From: Clostridiales bacterium
Lineage (GTDB): Bacteria; Bacillota; Clostridia; Lachnospirales; WQUN01
DNA length: 41,478 bases
Assembly: GCA_031269465.1 (NCBI GenBank)
Contig: JAISZB010000315.1
Coordinates: forward strand, 1 to 41,478
Direction: 5' to 3'
In this document: positions 7,350 through 16,005 of the stretch, in pieces
Layout: every line of letters starts with the position of its first letter
Numbering within the stretch: position 1 is the stretch's first letter
Notes under the pieces: model-generated
Database searches by the model: none
Seen by the model: only the letters and a program-made list of their open reading frames with translations
What the model was told of the DNA's origin: nothing
Position numbers and translations under genes: made by a program

Positions 7350-9557
7350 TTGAGCGCTTTTACCAAGCTCTCTCCGTTTATACAAAATTATATATACCGG
7401 AATAACTGGACTGAGCTTCGCGATGTACAGGAAGCTTCTTGCGATGTCATCTTCAACAGCGACTCCAATCTTCTGCTCTCAACAGGTACGGCCTCAGGAA
7501 AGACTGAGGCCGCTTTCCTGCCTACTCTGACGCTTATAAAGAAAAATCCTCCAAAGTCAGTGGGAATACTTTATGTAAGCCCTCTCAAGGCTTTAATAAA
7601 TGATCAGTTCATGCGCCTGAACAATCTTTTGGCTGAAGGATGCATCTCTGTTGTCAAGTGGCATGGAGAGGCTTCCATATCTGAAAAGAGCAGGCTTCTT
7701 AATAATCCTTCGGGAGTGCTGCAGATTACGCCTGAGTCGATGGAATCTCTTTTGATAAATAAAAATTCAAATATCAAAGGGCTGTTTTTCGATACTAAGT
7801 TTATAATCATTGATGAAGTCCACTATTTCATGGACTCCCTCAGGGGAGTCCAACTTTTGTGCCAGTTGGAGCGGATACAGAAGCTGGCGGGCTGCAACCC
7901 AAGGCGGATAGGCTTGTCTGCCACGCTCTCAGACTATGTTTGCGCCGAAGACTGGCTTTGCACCGGATCCAGCAGAGATTGCGTCACTCCCTTAACAAGG
8001 CCGACCAAACGATCTCTTGGACTTCGCATGACCAGATTTGCAACCATAGAAGAAGACAAGTCGGAGCTGGACTATTCTTCGCTTAATAATGATCATTTGC
8101 TCTATCTTTATAAGATGACCCTCAATAAAAAAGCTATTATTTTCGCAAAATCCCGCAATGAAGTGGAACAAATAATCGCAGGGCTTAGAGAAATCGCTGA
8201 AAAGAAGAAAACCAGGGACATCTACTTCACCCACCACGGAAGCATTTCAAAAGCGCTCCGCGAAGAGGCGGAAATTGCCATGAAGCTGGACGGCGACCCT
8301 TCCATAACAGGCGCCACAGTTACGCTGGAGCTTGGAATAGATATTGGGGCATTGGACATGGTAGTGCAGGTAGGCTCCCCCGTCTCCGTCTCAAGCTTTA
8401 CGCAGCGTGTTGGAAGATGCGGAAGAAGAGGACAGAAAGCCGAGCTCCTGTTTACATTCGACGACAAGATAAAGAAAAATTCAGACTTTTCAATAAAGAC
8501 CATTAACTGGGATTTCATTAAAACAATCGCCGTGATAGAGCTCTTCCTTCATGAGCGCTGGATAGAGCCGGTAACGCCTGCAAGGCATCCTTACGGAATC
8601 CTGTACCACCAAACCTTGAGCTACCTTGCGGCGAAGGGAGAAGCCTCCGCCCCGATGCTCGCACAACAGATTCTGAACCTATCAGCTTTTAAGGATATAA
8701 CACAGGACGATTACCGAGCTATGCTTACGCACATGCTGATGATAGGACATCTTCAACGAACTGAGAGAAAGACCTTTGTAATCGGAAAAGAAGCGGAGCA
8801 AATAACAGGAAACTTCGAATTCTATTCGGTATTCGAATCTACTAGGGAATACACAGTAAAATATGAGGGATCAACCATCGGATCCGTCTCAATCCCCTAC
8901 GCACCCGGAACGAAATTCACGCTTGCGGGGCAGTCATGGGAGGCGGTGATGATCCCCGAGGGGAGCAAGGTCATATTCGCAAAACCCGTAGCCGGCAGGG
9001 CGAAGGCCACTTGGGCCACGCCCATAAGCATAACCCTTGACACCGTTCTGGTTCAAAAGATGAGGGAAGTTCTTTGCACGGATGCTCAATACCTCTATTT
9101 GACTCAGGACTGCATCGAAAGGCTTTGCCAGATAAGAGACTTCATCCATGCCTCCGGCATGATGGAAGAGGCGGTGATCCCTCTGCCCTCGGCGAGGGTC
9201 GCCGTATTTCCGTGGCTGGGTTCAAGAGAGCTTATCACGCTCATATACGCGCTGAGCATGAAGGGGTTGACCTGCTTCCTCCTTCCCGGAGACAACATGC
9301 CCATCTATTTTGAGGCGGAGCTTAGAGAGTCCGGAGCAACAGAAGGCGTTTCTTCAAAAGGCAAGGATGATGCATTTGAAGAGATAAAGAAAATAGTTGA
9401 ATCTACTATGTCCTCCCCAATAAAGAAGCATGACCTGAATTTGCCGCATGAGGTTGACGTGCCCAATAAGTACAATAAATTCTTGCCGCGAGAGCTTTTG
9501 GAAAAACAATATCTCGAGGATTATCTGGTTGATCTTGACGCGATGCTGCATGGATGA
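7350..9557 (+). CDS. Lhr/BrxHI-like superfamily 2 DEVH helicase
   Basis: About 735-aa helicase. Numbered from the TTG at 7350, motif I is GTASGKT (46-52), motif Ia VSPLKALINDQ, motif II DEVH (155-158) in IIDEVHYFMDSLRGVQLLCQL, motif III SATL (from 190), and motifs V and VI TLELGIDIGALD and QRVGRCGRRG (352-361). The DEVH box with RGVQ..CQLERI and PRRIGLSATL is characteristic of Lhr-like helicases, including BrxHI, which sits beside BrxD in type 2 BREX. It is far shorter than full-length Lhr. The frame opens at GTG 7341 and ATG 7344, but AAGGTG at 7338-7343 gives proper spacing only to TTG 7350. It presumably unwinds or translocates on nucleic acid together with the DUF2791 ATPase. Confidence 0.88.
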   Translation: MSAFTKLSPFIQNYIYRNNWTELRDVQEASCDVIFNSDSNLLLSTGTASGKTEAAFLPTLTLIKKNPPKSVGILYVSPLKALINDQFMRLNNLLAEGCISVVKWHGEASISEKSRLLNNPSGVLQITPESMESLLINKNSNIKGLFFDTKFIIIDEVHYFMDSLRGVQLLCQLERIQKLAGCNPRRIGLSATLSDYVCAEDWLCTGSSRDCVTPLTRPTKRSLGLRMTRFATIEEDKSELDYSSLNNDHLLYLYKMTLNKKAIIFAKSRNEVEQIIAGLREIAEKKKTRDIYFTHHGSISKALREEAEIAMKLDGDPSITGATVTLELGIDIGALDMVVQVGSPVSVSSFTQRVGRCGRRGQKAELLFTFDDKIKKNSDFSIKTINWDFIKTIAVIELFLHERWIEPVTPARHPYGILYHQTLSYLAAKGEASAPMLAQQILNLSAFKDITQDDYRAMLTHMLMIGHLQRTERKTFVIGKEAEQITGNFEFYSVFESTREYTVKYEGSTIGSVSIPYAPGTKFTLAGQSWEAVMIPEGSKVIFAKPVAGRAKATWATPISITLDTVLVQKMREVLCTDAQYLYLTQDCIERLCQIRDFIHASGMMEEAVIPLPSARVAVFPWLGSRELITLIYALSMKGLTCFLLPGDNMPIYFEAELRESGATEGVSSKGKDDAFEEIKKIVESTMSSPIKKHDLNLPHEVDVPNKYNKFLPRELLEKQYLEDYLVDLDAMLHG

Positions 9558-10262
9558 CTGAAGGCTTGCGGACTTGCCTTGCTAGAGTCTAGATCTTTAG
9601 GCGGAAGAGGTCGCGTGATTCTGTGCGAGAAGTTTATATTTTAAGCTTTAAAGGCTTTCATTAATATATTGGAAATGGCTCTTAGGGTACTGCTGCCATG
9701 GCAAAGGCAAGGATCCAAAGCCGGAACCTACTGGGAATATAATGCAACTCTTTGGAAAACCAAGTTTCGCTTCTACGCCTGGCGCCGCTGCATGTCAATT
9801 GAGATTGACAACTCAATATTCTGATGCACTCAGGCCTAAGTCCCCTTGCAAGGCTATGAGCTTCTTAAAAGAAAAAGAAAGATTAATATGAAAGCCATGG
9901 CGGCATTTTTGCCGCCATGGCTTTTTGCCTCTGTCATGATTGGCAGCAAGTTGCTGCAAGATCTCTACGGCTCTATAAAGGAACCTGGAGGTGCTGGCAT
10001 GCATGTCTTTAAGAGGCGGGTTTGCTCAAACCTGAGGCAAACACCCTGTTTGAGATGCCTGATGCTAGATCCGTAGACACAGAACAAGATGGGGATTTCT
10101 TCAGCTTCAGCCTTATTCTTTATATTCAATAGATGAATTAATCTTCCCTGAAACCGCATTGGCTCTATGATTAAAGGGAAAAATAAGCGTGCCAGAGAGA
10201 GGCTTGGGGAAATTTCACAAAGTTTTCAAGCTCTTCAATACTGAATTGGCTGATAAAAATAA
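9558..10262. other. Intergenic region after the helicase
   Basis: No gene is supported. It contains a strong intrinsic terminator at 9891-9926 and a weaker dyad around 10019-10041 (GTTTGCTCA facing TGAGGCAAAC). The open frame at 9846-10076 runs straight through the terminator hairpin and is not credible. Confidence 0.55.
9891..9926 (+). terminator. Rho-independent terminator
   Basis: AAAGCCATGGCGGCA pairs with TGCCGCCATGGCTTT around a tiny T-rich loop and is followed by further T residues. It is preceded by an A-rich run and could work in both directions. It separates the helicase region from the sugar-catabolism locus. Confidence 0.75.
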
Positions 10263-10276
10263 ATTTTTAAAATATA

Positions 10277-10336
10277 TTGCATGTTTTAGTATGCTATGCT
10301 ATACTAATTACAGGCAAAGGGTAATATGATAATATC
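10277..10336 (+). promoter_or_regulatory. Promoter P1 with downstream operator-like motif
   Basis: TTGCAT (10277-10282), a 17-bp spacer, then TATACT (10300-10305). TAATATGATAATATC follows at 10322-10336, placing it at about +10 of the transcript. The same promoter spacing and motif occur at 12582-12637 and 13615-13672, which suggests one regulator binding just downstream of the start site. P1 lies about 90 bp before the SMP-30-like gene. Confidence 0.65.
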
Positions 10337-10392
10337 TATTTCAGGGAATATTGTTTATATTTTCCTTCTGATGACTATCGGAGGCGTTAAAT

Positions 10393-11415
10393 TTGAAGCC
10401 TGATAATCCTATCAAGCACTTTTCGGTGGATTTGGAGAAGATTCAGTATATCGGCAAAGATCTCCAGCGTCCTGAATGCATTCTAGCTGAACCTGATGGA
10501 AGCTTATGGGCTGCCGATGCTAGAGGAGGCGTGTGCCGCATTCATCCGGATGGAACGCAGGAAATCATCTCTCAGTCATATTCCTCCGGCATTTCTTCTG
10601 GCGGTGTAAATCGTTTTTTCGAAGGAACTCTTCCAAACGGACTAGCCTTTGCTTCAAACGGCGACATCCTGATTTCAAATTTCGGTACAGATTGCCTTGA
10701 ACGCATGAAGAGAACAGGAGAAACTGAAATTCTATTCGATTCCATAGACGGAAACGACATTGGAAAAGTTAATTTCGTACTGCGCGACTCAAAAGAAAGG
10801 CTGTGGATTACTATATCCACTATGAAAAAGAGTTGGCTTGAAGCTTTAAGGCCGGATCTGGACGACGGCTATATCGCCCGCTATGATGATCGAGGCCTCC
10901 ATATTGTCGCTGACGGCTTGCATTTTACCAACGAGATAAGATTCGACGCCAACGAGGAGCATATATATGTTGTTGAGACGACAGGCGGGAGAATACTTCG
11001 CTTCAAAGCTGACAGCAAAGGCGATCTGGCAAAGAGGGAGACGTTTGGCCCATCCCATATGGGAATCGGCGCTTATCCGGATGGCATCGCATTTGACAGC
11101 TACGGAAATCTCTGGGGAACTATGGTTTATTCCGATAAGCTGTTTGCAATCACGCCAGACGGAGAATTCATATTGCTGCTTGATGAAGGGGATCCAATTA
11201 AGGTCAAGGCATTGGATGACGCGTTTTGGGAAAAGCGCGTAACCAATGAGGTGCTCTTCAGCACTGGGCAGGGGATAGCTCCATGGATGGCAAGCGTCAC
11301 TTTCGGAGGAAAGAATCTGGATGTGATTTATATCGGCTCTTTGCGCGGGAGCAGAATTCCCTATTTTAAAGCTCCGGCAAGCGGGTTGCCGATGGCGCAT
11401 TGGAAACAGCTATAA
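10393..11415 (+). CDS. SMP-30/gluconolactonase-like beta-propeller protein
   Basis: 340-aa protein of the SMP-30/gluconolactonase/LRE type. These six-bladed propellers bind a divalent metal and commonly open sugar lactones. Visible family features are the N-terminal RPECILAEPDGSLWAADARGG, LPNGLAFASNGDILISNFGTD, a DGLHFTNEIRFDANEEHIYVVET stretch and YPDGIAFDSYGNLWGTMVYSD, i.e. the regularly spaced acidic/Asn positions of the metal site. There is no signal peptide, so it is probably cytoplasmic. The start is TTG 10393, with GGAGG at 10380-10384 eight bases upstream. It follows promoter P1 and appears to be a single-gene unit. It probably supplies a lactonase step for the locus, but the substrate cannot be read from sequence. 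Confidence 0.85.
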   Translation: MKPDNPIKHFSVDLEKIQYIGKDLQRPECILAEPDGSLWAADARGGVCRIHPDGTQEIISQSYSSGISSGGVNRFFEGTLPNGLAFASNGDILISNFGTDCLERMKRTGETEILFDSIDGNDIGKVNFVLRDSKERLWITISTMKKSWLEALRPDLDDGYIARYDDRGLHIVADGLHFTNEIRFDANEEHIYVVETTGGRILRFKADSKGDLAKRETFGPSHMGIGAYPDGIAFDSYGNLWGTMVYSDKLFAITPDGEFILLLDEGDPIKVKALDDAFWEKRVTNEVLFSTGQGIAPWMASVTFGGKNLDVIYIGSLRGSRIPYFKAPASGLPMAHWKQL

Positions 11416-11907
11416 AAACAGTGCCATTGAGGCGCAAGCCTCGAACTTGAATTTATTTATAGCGCAGACAAGGCTGAATTAATAGCTCTGCATTAATGTT
11501 TCCATGACTTTAAAATTATCGGCTTGTTCATTAAACAGTCTTCTTCTTTAATTCGCTCCCCGCAGCGTCGCCGTCCGCGCACAGGCAGATTTGGCCTTCG
11601 CTCAGATTGTACGCCGATCTCCACCGCCTGCCGGAAGACCATGGCGAGGCTGAGAGATGCGGGGAATGACTCAGAAAAGATTTTTCAGGTGCGTCTCCGA
11701 CGCCGCAATAAACCCGGAAACTCTTCGAGATATCATTTATATCGCCATATGAAAACCTTTCGTGCAGTCTCGCAAGAGCTGCCAATGATATTGGAAACGA
11801 CTGACGCAAGGCCCACCCCTTTCAGCTCCCTGCGCAACGTTTATCCGCAGGACAGCTGCAGGCGGGAAGACAAGCAGTTAATATGATCCATCAGGAGTGA
11901 TGTTTGA
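11416..11907. other. Spacer between SMP-30-like and cupin genes
   Basis: No recognisable gene. A 120-aa frame at 11524-11886 and a minus-strand frame at 11531-11809 both have odd, Arg/Ser-rich composition. The GC-rich stretch 11550-11720 might be decayed coding DNA, but I cannot name an ancestor. The last 20 bases carry the ribosome site of the cupin gene. Confidence 0.4.
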
Positions 11908-12285
11908 ATGCTTATCATAAACAGCAATGACATTGAGTGGGGTAAAATGCCTGGAAGAGATATGAAGTGGCTGATATCAAAGGGGAAGACTCCCGCAAAG
12001 AATGCAACGGCCGCCATGATCTCTCTGGCGCCTGGGCAGACATCGGCTCCTGCGCATTCCCATCCATTCAGCGAAGAGGTCATATACATATTGAGCGGCT
12101 CAGGCAAAGCGTATATCAACGGCTCAATTTACGATATGACCGCCGGCTGCGTAGTCATATTCCCCAAAGGGGAGCCTCATATGCTGCGCAACTCAGGGAA
12201 CAGCCCTCTGGAAGCAGTCTGTTTTTTCGCCCCTGCCACTGAGCTTTCAGATTATGTATTTCATGAGGATATTCTTTTTGAGTAG
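11908..12285 (+). CDS. Small single-domain cupin protein
   Basis: 125-aa cupin. The first cupin motif is seen as AHSHPFSEEVIYILSGSGKAYING (the His-x-His and later Glu ligands) and the second as IFPKGEPHMLRNSGN, with the final His ligand. Such proteins are metal-binding barrels that act as isomerases, epimerases or sugar sensors. Specificity cannot be assigned. AGGAG at 11893-11897 gives normal spacing to ATG 11908. It lies downstream of the SMP-30-like gene in the same direction with a 490-bp gap, and its position in the locus suggests a role in sugar-acid metabolism. Confidence 0.8.
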   Translation: MLIINSNDIEWGKMPGRDMKWLISKGKTPAKNATAAMISLAPGQTSAPAHSHPFSEEVIYILSGSGKAYINGSIYDMTAGCVVIFPKGEPHMLRNSGNSPLEAVCFFAPATELSDYVFHEDILFE

Positions 12286-12581
12286 CTTTCATATGATTTG
12301 CGCAGTCTTCTCCAGCTTTAGACTCACTTTGGTAAAATCCTTAAATGCCCTTTTACGGAAAGCCTTTACACTCTCAATAATATGCTGGCGCTACAATATG
12401 ATGAAGAAGCTAAGGCTGGATATATTGCGTCTCATGCTAAAAACAGGCGCGGGTTCGTTTATTGTTTCGCTCCCTAGTCTTTAACTGAAAGGAATTTCAG
12501 CTCGCCGCATAGCCTGTTTACTCCATTAATATTGAAGTTGAGCTTGATTCTTATAAATTTGAAAAAATTTTTTCAAAATCC

Positions 12582-12637
12582 TTGCATGTATTTGTTTATT
12601 GTGCTATACTTAATTCATATACATAATATGATATTAT
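12582..12637 (+). promoter_or_regulatory. Promoter P2 with downstream operator-like motif, no gene behind it
   Basis: TTGCAT (12582-12587), 17 bp, TATACT (12605-12610), then ATAATATGATATTAT at 12623-12637. It is nearly superimposable on P1 at 10277. No coding frame follows for about 1 kb, so it may drive a small RNA, a lost gene, or be a duplicated relic of P1/P3. Confidence 0.55.
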
Positions 12638-12947
12638 TAATAAACTAAATAAATGCACAATGATATTCTTTTAACATTCTTTGTCTATACAAGGTTTTAG
12701 CCTCTAAATCATTTGTCATTAGAAGTTTGGAATTTAATGTGAGCAGTTCTTTACTTCTTACTAAGCTTCGCAAGCCCAGATGATCGATGCTCAGACTTAA
12801 TGCTTAGATTAGTATTTATTAATTTGCTAATTAATTATTGTCAATAACAATCTGCTAAACTCGGGGTTAAGCCAGGATATTGCCTATTGCTTCAAGAATC
12901 TATGGCGAAGCGATTAGCCTTCTGCACTGAATTGCTTATGAAACCGC

Positions 12948-13002
12948 CTATTATGGAGTTTGATATAAAGCGTGAAAGTGTGTGGTCGAGCTTCACAATA
13001 AG
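12948..13002. repeat. Degenerate palindromic repeat
   Basis: CTATTATGGAGTTTGA at 12948-12963 faces TCGAGCTTCACAATAAG at 12986-13002 with several mismatches. It is followed by the family 3' motif TGTATTTGACTGCAAATCCG, which matches the flank of the copy at 4126-4198. Confidence 0.6.
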
Positions 13003-13614
13003 TGTATTTGACTGCAAATCCGCATACGCTAAAATACATGTTGGGCATGCTCATGGATGCTTAATGGAATTACTTCAAAGGCAGGCGGTTCGCAGTGCTT
13101 GCGCGCATTAAGCTCAAATGAGGGGCCTTCAGGGTTTCAGCAACTACTGATTCATTCTCACTGTAAAGGTAAAATGCCTGAGACAGCTGACGAGTGAGAA
13201 TACCCAGAGATGCTAGGCCGTTAATAAAAGTGAGGAAGAAAGGCTCCAGCTTCCTTCTTCCATGCCTGCACGGTGAAATTATAATGAAAATGCTTTAATC
13301 AGGTCATTTTATTCTATTATGACTGTCATTGCAGCTTAATAAATGAAAATTCCAATAACTTACATTTTAATTCTAGTTATTTTTAAGCTTTTACTCAGAT
13401 ATTATAAACATGATAAATTTAGCACAGCAAGCCAAGCTTTTTTGAACGCAACAAGCTATATGTATCTACTAGATATGCTGGAAGATGATTAAGGGATTAA
13501 GGCTTTATAGATTTGACCTTATATAATCAAAACTTATAGCCCTATCATATGAATGGATTCAGATAACCTTAATTGCTAATATTTGGCTATAAAAGATATT
13601 AATTTAAATATATA

Positions 13615-13672
13615 TTGCTTTAATTAGTGCTATGTGCTATAATGAAACAAGTACTTATAATATGATAATATC
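13615..13672 (+). promoter_or_regulatory. Promoter P3 of the ABC operon with operator-like motif
   Basis: TTGCTT (13615-13620), 17 bp, TATAAT (13638-13643), then TAATATGATAATATC at 13658-13672, identical over 15 bp to the motif at P1. ATAATATG and ATAATATC form a head-to-tail repeat, and the central 12 bp are also nearly palindromic. The leader from here to the first permease is about 470 nt. Confidence 0.65.
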
Positions 13673-13731
13673 AATTATCAGTAATAATGTATTTCACTAA
13701 ACTTTGCGCAGCGAGATTTTAACAATCATTT

Positions 13732-13762
13732 AAGGAGGCATACTAACATGGAAATTTTCTGA
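13732..13762 (+). other. Ribosome site with four-codon frame in the ABC-operon leader
   Basis: AAGGAGG at 13732-13738 is followed by nine bases and ATG GAA ATT TTC TGA at 13748-13762. It is either a leader peptide (M-E-I-F) or the surviving start of a truncated gene. The strength of the ribosome site makes pure chance less likely. Confidence 0.4.
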
Positions 13763-13858
13763 CAGGCATCATGGAACATTTGCGGCTCTCTATTTTATTC
13801 CTTCCTACAAAAGACGGAAAAGCGATTTCAAGAATCTCTATTTGCTAAGGACTCTTTT

Positions 13859-13878
13859 AACGGCATACTTATGCCGTT
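13859..13878 (+). terminator. Hairpin in the ABC-operon leader, possible attenuator
   Basis: AACGGCATA (13859-13867) pairs with TATGCCGTT (13870-13878) around a very short loop. Only a few T residues follow, so as a terminator it would be weak. It lies about 100 nt after the MEIF mini-frame and 240 nt before the first permease, where an attenuator would be expected. Confidence 0.35.
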
Positions 13879-14000
13879 TGCCAGGCTATCCATCAATACT
13901 GCCAGCAAATTGGCGATTTCGCTTACCTATGGCCTGTCAAGCGACCTGCGGCCTTTAAGCCTAATATAGGCTGGAGAATGCAGCATCTATGCCGATGCGC

Positions 14001-14050
14001 CGATTATGAAGCTTGATTATCCAAAGATATATAATCTAGCCCAAAATCAG
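14001..14050. repeat. Degenerate palindromic repeat
   Basis: CGATTATGAAGCTTGATTAT at 14001-14020 faces ATAATCTAGCCCAAAATCAG at 14031-14050 with mismatches. The family flank ATGCGTATCAGCATAG follows. The permease frame remains open through it, but this is repeat DNA and not the true N-terminus. Confidence 0.6.
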
Positions 14051-14119
14051 AGTTTTTATATGCGTATCAGCATAGCGCAGGATTATCGCACAGTTTTGAT
14101 ATTCATGGAGGTATGTCTT

Positions 14120-15094
14120 GTGAAAGCGAAAACCAATGCTGTGCCGCACGCCTTGGGAAGCCGCTCAGGGGCGGAGAAAAACCGGTTAATGAAGTGGCTT
14201 ATCTCCATTCGCAAGAATTGGATGGTATACACATTAATTCTCCCCGGCTTCCTTTGGTATATAATATTTGCCTATGGGCCGATAGGCGGGCTCACGCTGG
14301 CTTTCAAAACCTACAAGGCAAGCCTCGGCATTTGGGGAAGTCCGTGGGTCGGCTTTGAAAACTATGTTTACGTCTTTCGGGATCCCGCCTTTGTCGCATC
14401 TATTGTACGCACTCTGCAAATAAATTTGGGAAGGATGCTGGTGACATTTCCGGTTCCAATTATTCTGGCGTTGCTATTTAATGAGATTAGGAGCCGTAAA
14501 TTCAAAAGAATAACACAGACAATTCTTACATTTCCGAATTTTTTGTCATGGGTGATAATTTCCAGCGTCGTAATTACCTTGCTGGCCTATGACGGGCCTG
14601 TAAACCACTTGATAAAAAGCATGTCGGGGGCGGGGTTCAACTTTTTGGGAAATGAGAAGGTATTCATACCTCTTCTTTATCTCACAGAGATTTGGAAGTC
14701 ATCCGGCTGGTTCACAATCATCTACCTCGCCGCTATATCGGGAATCGATCAGGATCAATACGAGGCGGCTGAAATAGACGGCGCAAGCAGGGCGCAGTCT
14801 ATCTTTAGAATTACAATGCCAAACATCATGCCAACCATAGTCATAATGCTCATACTGACTATGGGAAACTTAATGACTGCGGGCTTTGATCAGATTTTCA
14901 ATATGTCCAATGCCGCTGTGCGCCAGGTAAGCGAAACTCTTGACATGTACATATACCGCATCACTTTCCAGGCGCCTCCGGAATTTTCTTTTTCCATGGC
15001 TATAGCGCTGCTACGATCTGTTGTAAATATGATGCTGCTTTTGCTCGCGGACAGGGGTGCCAAGCTGATGGGCGGAGACGGCTTGCTGGGGTAA
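14120..15094 (+). CDS. ABC sugar transporter permease (LplB/YtcP-type), subunit 1
   Basis: 324-aa inner-membrane permease of a carbohydrate-uptake ABC importer. An N-terminal cytoplasmic stretch (RLMKWLISIRKN) is followed by about six membrane segments, starting with WMVYTLILPGFLWYIIFAYGP. The permease EAA loop is visible as DQYEAAEIDGASRAQSIFRITMP, where the ATPase docks. GYF-less 'MTAGFDQIFNMSNAAV' near the end is typical of the LplB group. The GTG at 14120 is chosen because GGAGG at 14107-14111 gives ideal spacing; the frame extends upstream to 14006 only through repeat DNA. It is the first gene of an operon under P3, 19 bp ahead of the second permease. No ATPase gene is present, so a shared MsmX-type ATPase is assumed. 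Confidence 0.9.
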   Translation: MKAKTNAVPHALGSRSGAEKNRLMKWLISIRKNWMVYTLILPGFLWYIIFAYGPIGGLTLAFKTYKASLGIWGSPWVGFENYVYVFRDPAFVASIVRTLQINLGRMLVTFPVPIILALLFNEIRSRKFKRITQTILTFPNFLSWVIISSVVITLLAYDGPVNHLIKSMSGAGFNFLGNEKVFIPLLYLTEIWKSSGWFTIIYLAAISGIDQDQYEAAEIDGASRAQSIFRITMPNIMPTIVIMLILTMGNLMTAGFDQIFNMSNAAVRQVSETLDMYIYRITFQAPPEFSFSMAIALLRSVVNMMLLLLADRGAKLMGGDGLLG

Positions 15095-15113
15095 TCCTAA
15101 AGGAGGCAACACA

Positions 15114-15992
15114 ATGGCCTTGAAAAAAAGGAAAATCGAATGGCTGGACGTTGTCGCGATATTAATCGTTTCTTTCTTTGCGGTGTGCATTGTACTGCCC
15201 TTCTATCATGTCTTGATCGTTTCCTTTACAACGCAGAAAGAATATCTGGATACTCCTTTTATGCTGTTTCCTATCGCGCCGACCCTTAAAAACTACAGCA
15301 CTCTATTCGCCGACGGCCGCATACTGGTCGGTTATCGGACAACGCTTCAAATTCTGCTGGTCGGCCTGCCGCTCAATCTTCTCCTCACAACAAGCTTCGC
15401 TTACGGCATCAGCAGGAAAGGCTTCCCCGGACGCAGCGTCATTTTCTACATGGTGCTTATAACCATGCTCTTTAACGGCGGGATAATACCCCTCTATCTA
15501 TTGATGAAGGACATGTCGCTTACCAATACGCTCTGGTCGGTTATACTCGTATACGGAGTCAATACCTTTTACATGATTATAATGCGGAATTATTTCTCTT
15601 CGCTGCCAGAATCGCTTATTGAATCGGCAAAGCTGGACGGCTCTGGAGAGTGGCATACCCTGTTTACGATCATACTGCCCATTTCTATGCCGATAATGGC
15701 TACGATAACCCTTTTCTACGCCGTCGACCGATGGAACGAATGGTATTATTCGATGATATTCATAAGGAAATCAAGCATCCAGCCGCTTCAGCTCATTTTG
15801 CGAAGCATAGTTATAGATTCCCAAGTCGCCACCCATATCTCAACCGCAGGCATTAACCTTGGAGACATCCAGTTCACGTTCGGCCTCAAAATGGCTGCAA
15901 TCATAGTCACTATGACGCCTGTAATGTGCGTTTTCCCCTTTTTGCAGAAGCATTTTGTAAAAGGGGTTCTTGTTGGAGCAATTAAATCATAA
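15114..15992 (+). CDS. ABC sugar transporter permease (LplC/YtcP-type), subunit 2
   Basis: 292-aa partner permease. It has an N-terminal membrane segment (VVAILIVSFFAVCIVLPFYHVLIVSF), about six segments in all, and the EAA loop SLIESAKLDGSGEWHTLFTIILP. The conserved C-terminal FVKGVLVGAIKS is a hallmark of this permease group. AAAGGAGG at 15099-15106 gives eight bases to the ATG. The stop overlaps the ribosome site of the binding-protein gene, showing tight operon structure. Oligosaccharides or uronides are likely cargo, but the sequence does not decide which. Confidence 0.92.
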   Translation: MALKKRKIEWLDVVAILIVSFFAVCIVLPFYHVLIVSFTTQKEYLDTPFMLFPIAPTLKNYSTLFADGRILVGYRTTLQILLVGLPLNLLLTTSFAYGISRKGFPGRSVIFYMVLITMLFNGGIIPLYLLMKDMSLTNTLWSVILVYGVNTFYMIIMRNYFSSLPESLIESAKLDGSGEWHTLFTIILPISMPIMATITLFYAVDRWNEWYYSMIFIRKSSIQPLQLILRSIVIDSQVATHISTAGINLGDIQFTFGLKMAAIIVTMTPVMCVFPFLQKHFVKGVLVGAIKS

Positions 15993-16005
15993 CAGGAGGT
16001 ATATT

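Larger units (their letters stand above)
12286..14119. other. Long regulatory and gene-poor region before the ABC operon
   Basis: 1.8 kb, mostly AT-rich. It contains promoters P2 and P3 with shared motifs, a degenerate palindromic repeat (12948-13002), a hairpin near 13233-13261, a ribosome site followed by a four-codon frame (13732-13762), a hairpin at 13859-13878 and another repeat (14001-14050). The frames at 12254-12484 and 12887-13111 are not convincing genes. Confidence 0.55.

Noticed and set aside
5813..9557. Complete type 2 BREX system
   Set aside because: Only BrxD-like and BrxHI-like genes are present. No PglX methylase, PglZ phosphatase, PglW or PglY is in the window.
9846..10076. 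76-codon frame after the helicase
   Set aside because: It passes through the perfect terminator stem at 9891-9926.
11524..11886. 120-codon frame between lactonase and cupin genes
   Set aside because: Arg/Ser/Pro-rich composition typical of a non-coding frame in GC-rich DNA, with no motif or ribosome site.
12887..13111. 74-codon frame before the ABC operon
   Set aside because: Most of it is a dispersed palindromic repeat copy, so the frame is incidental.
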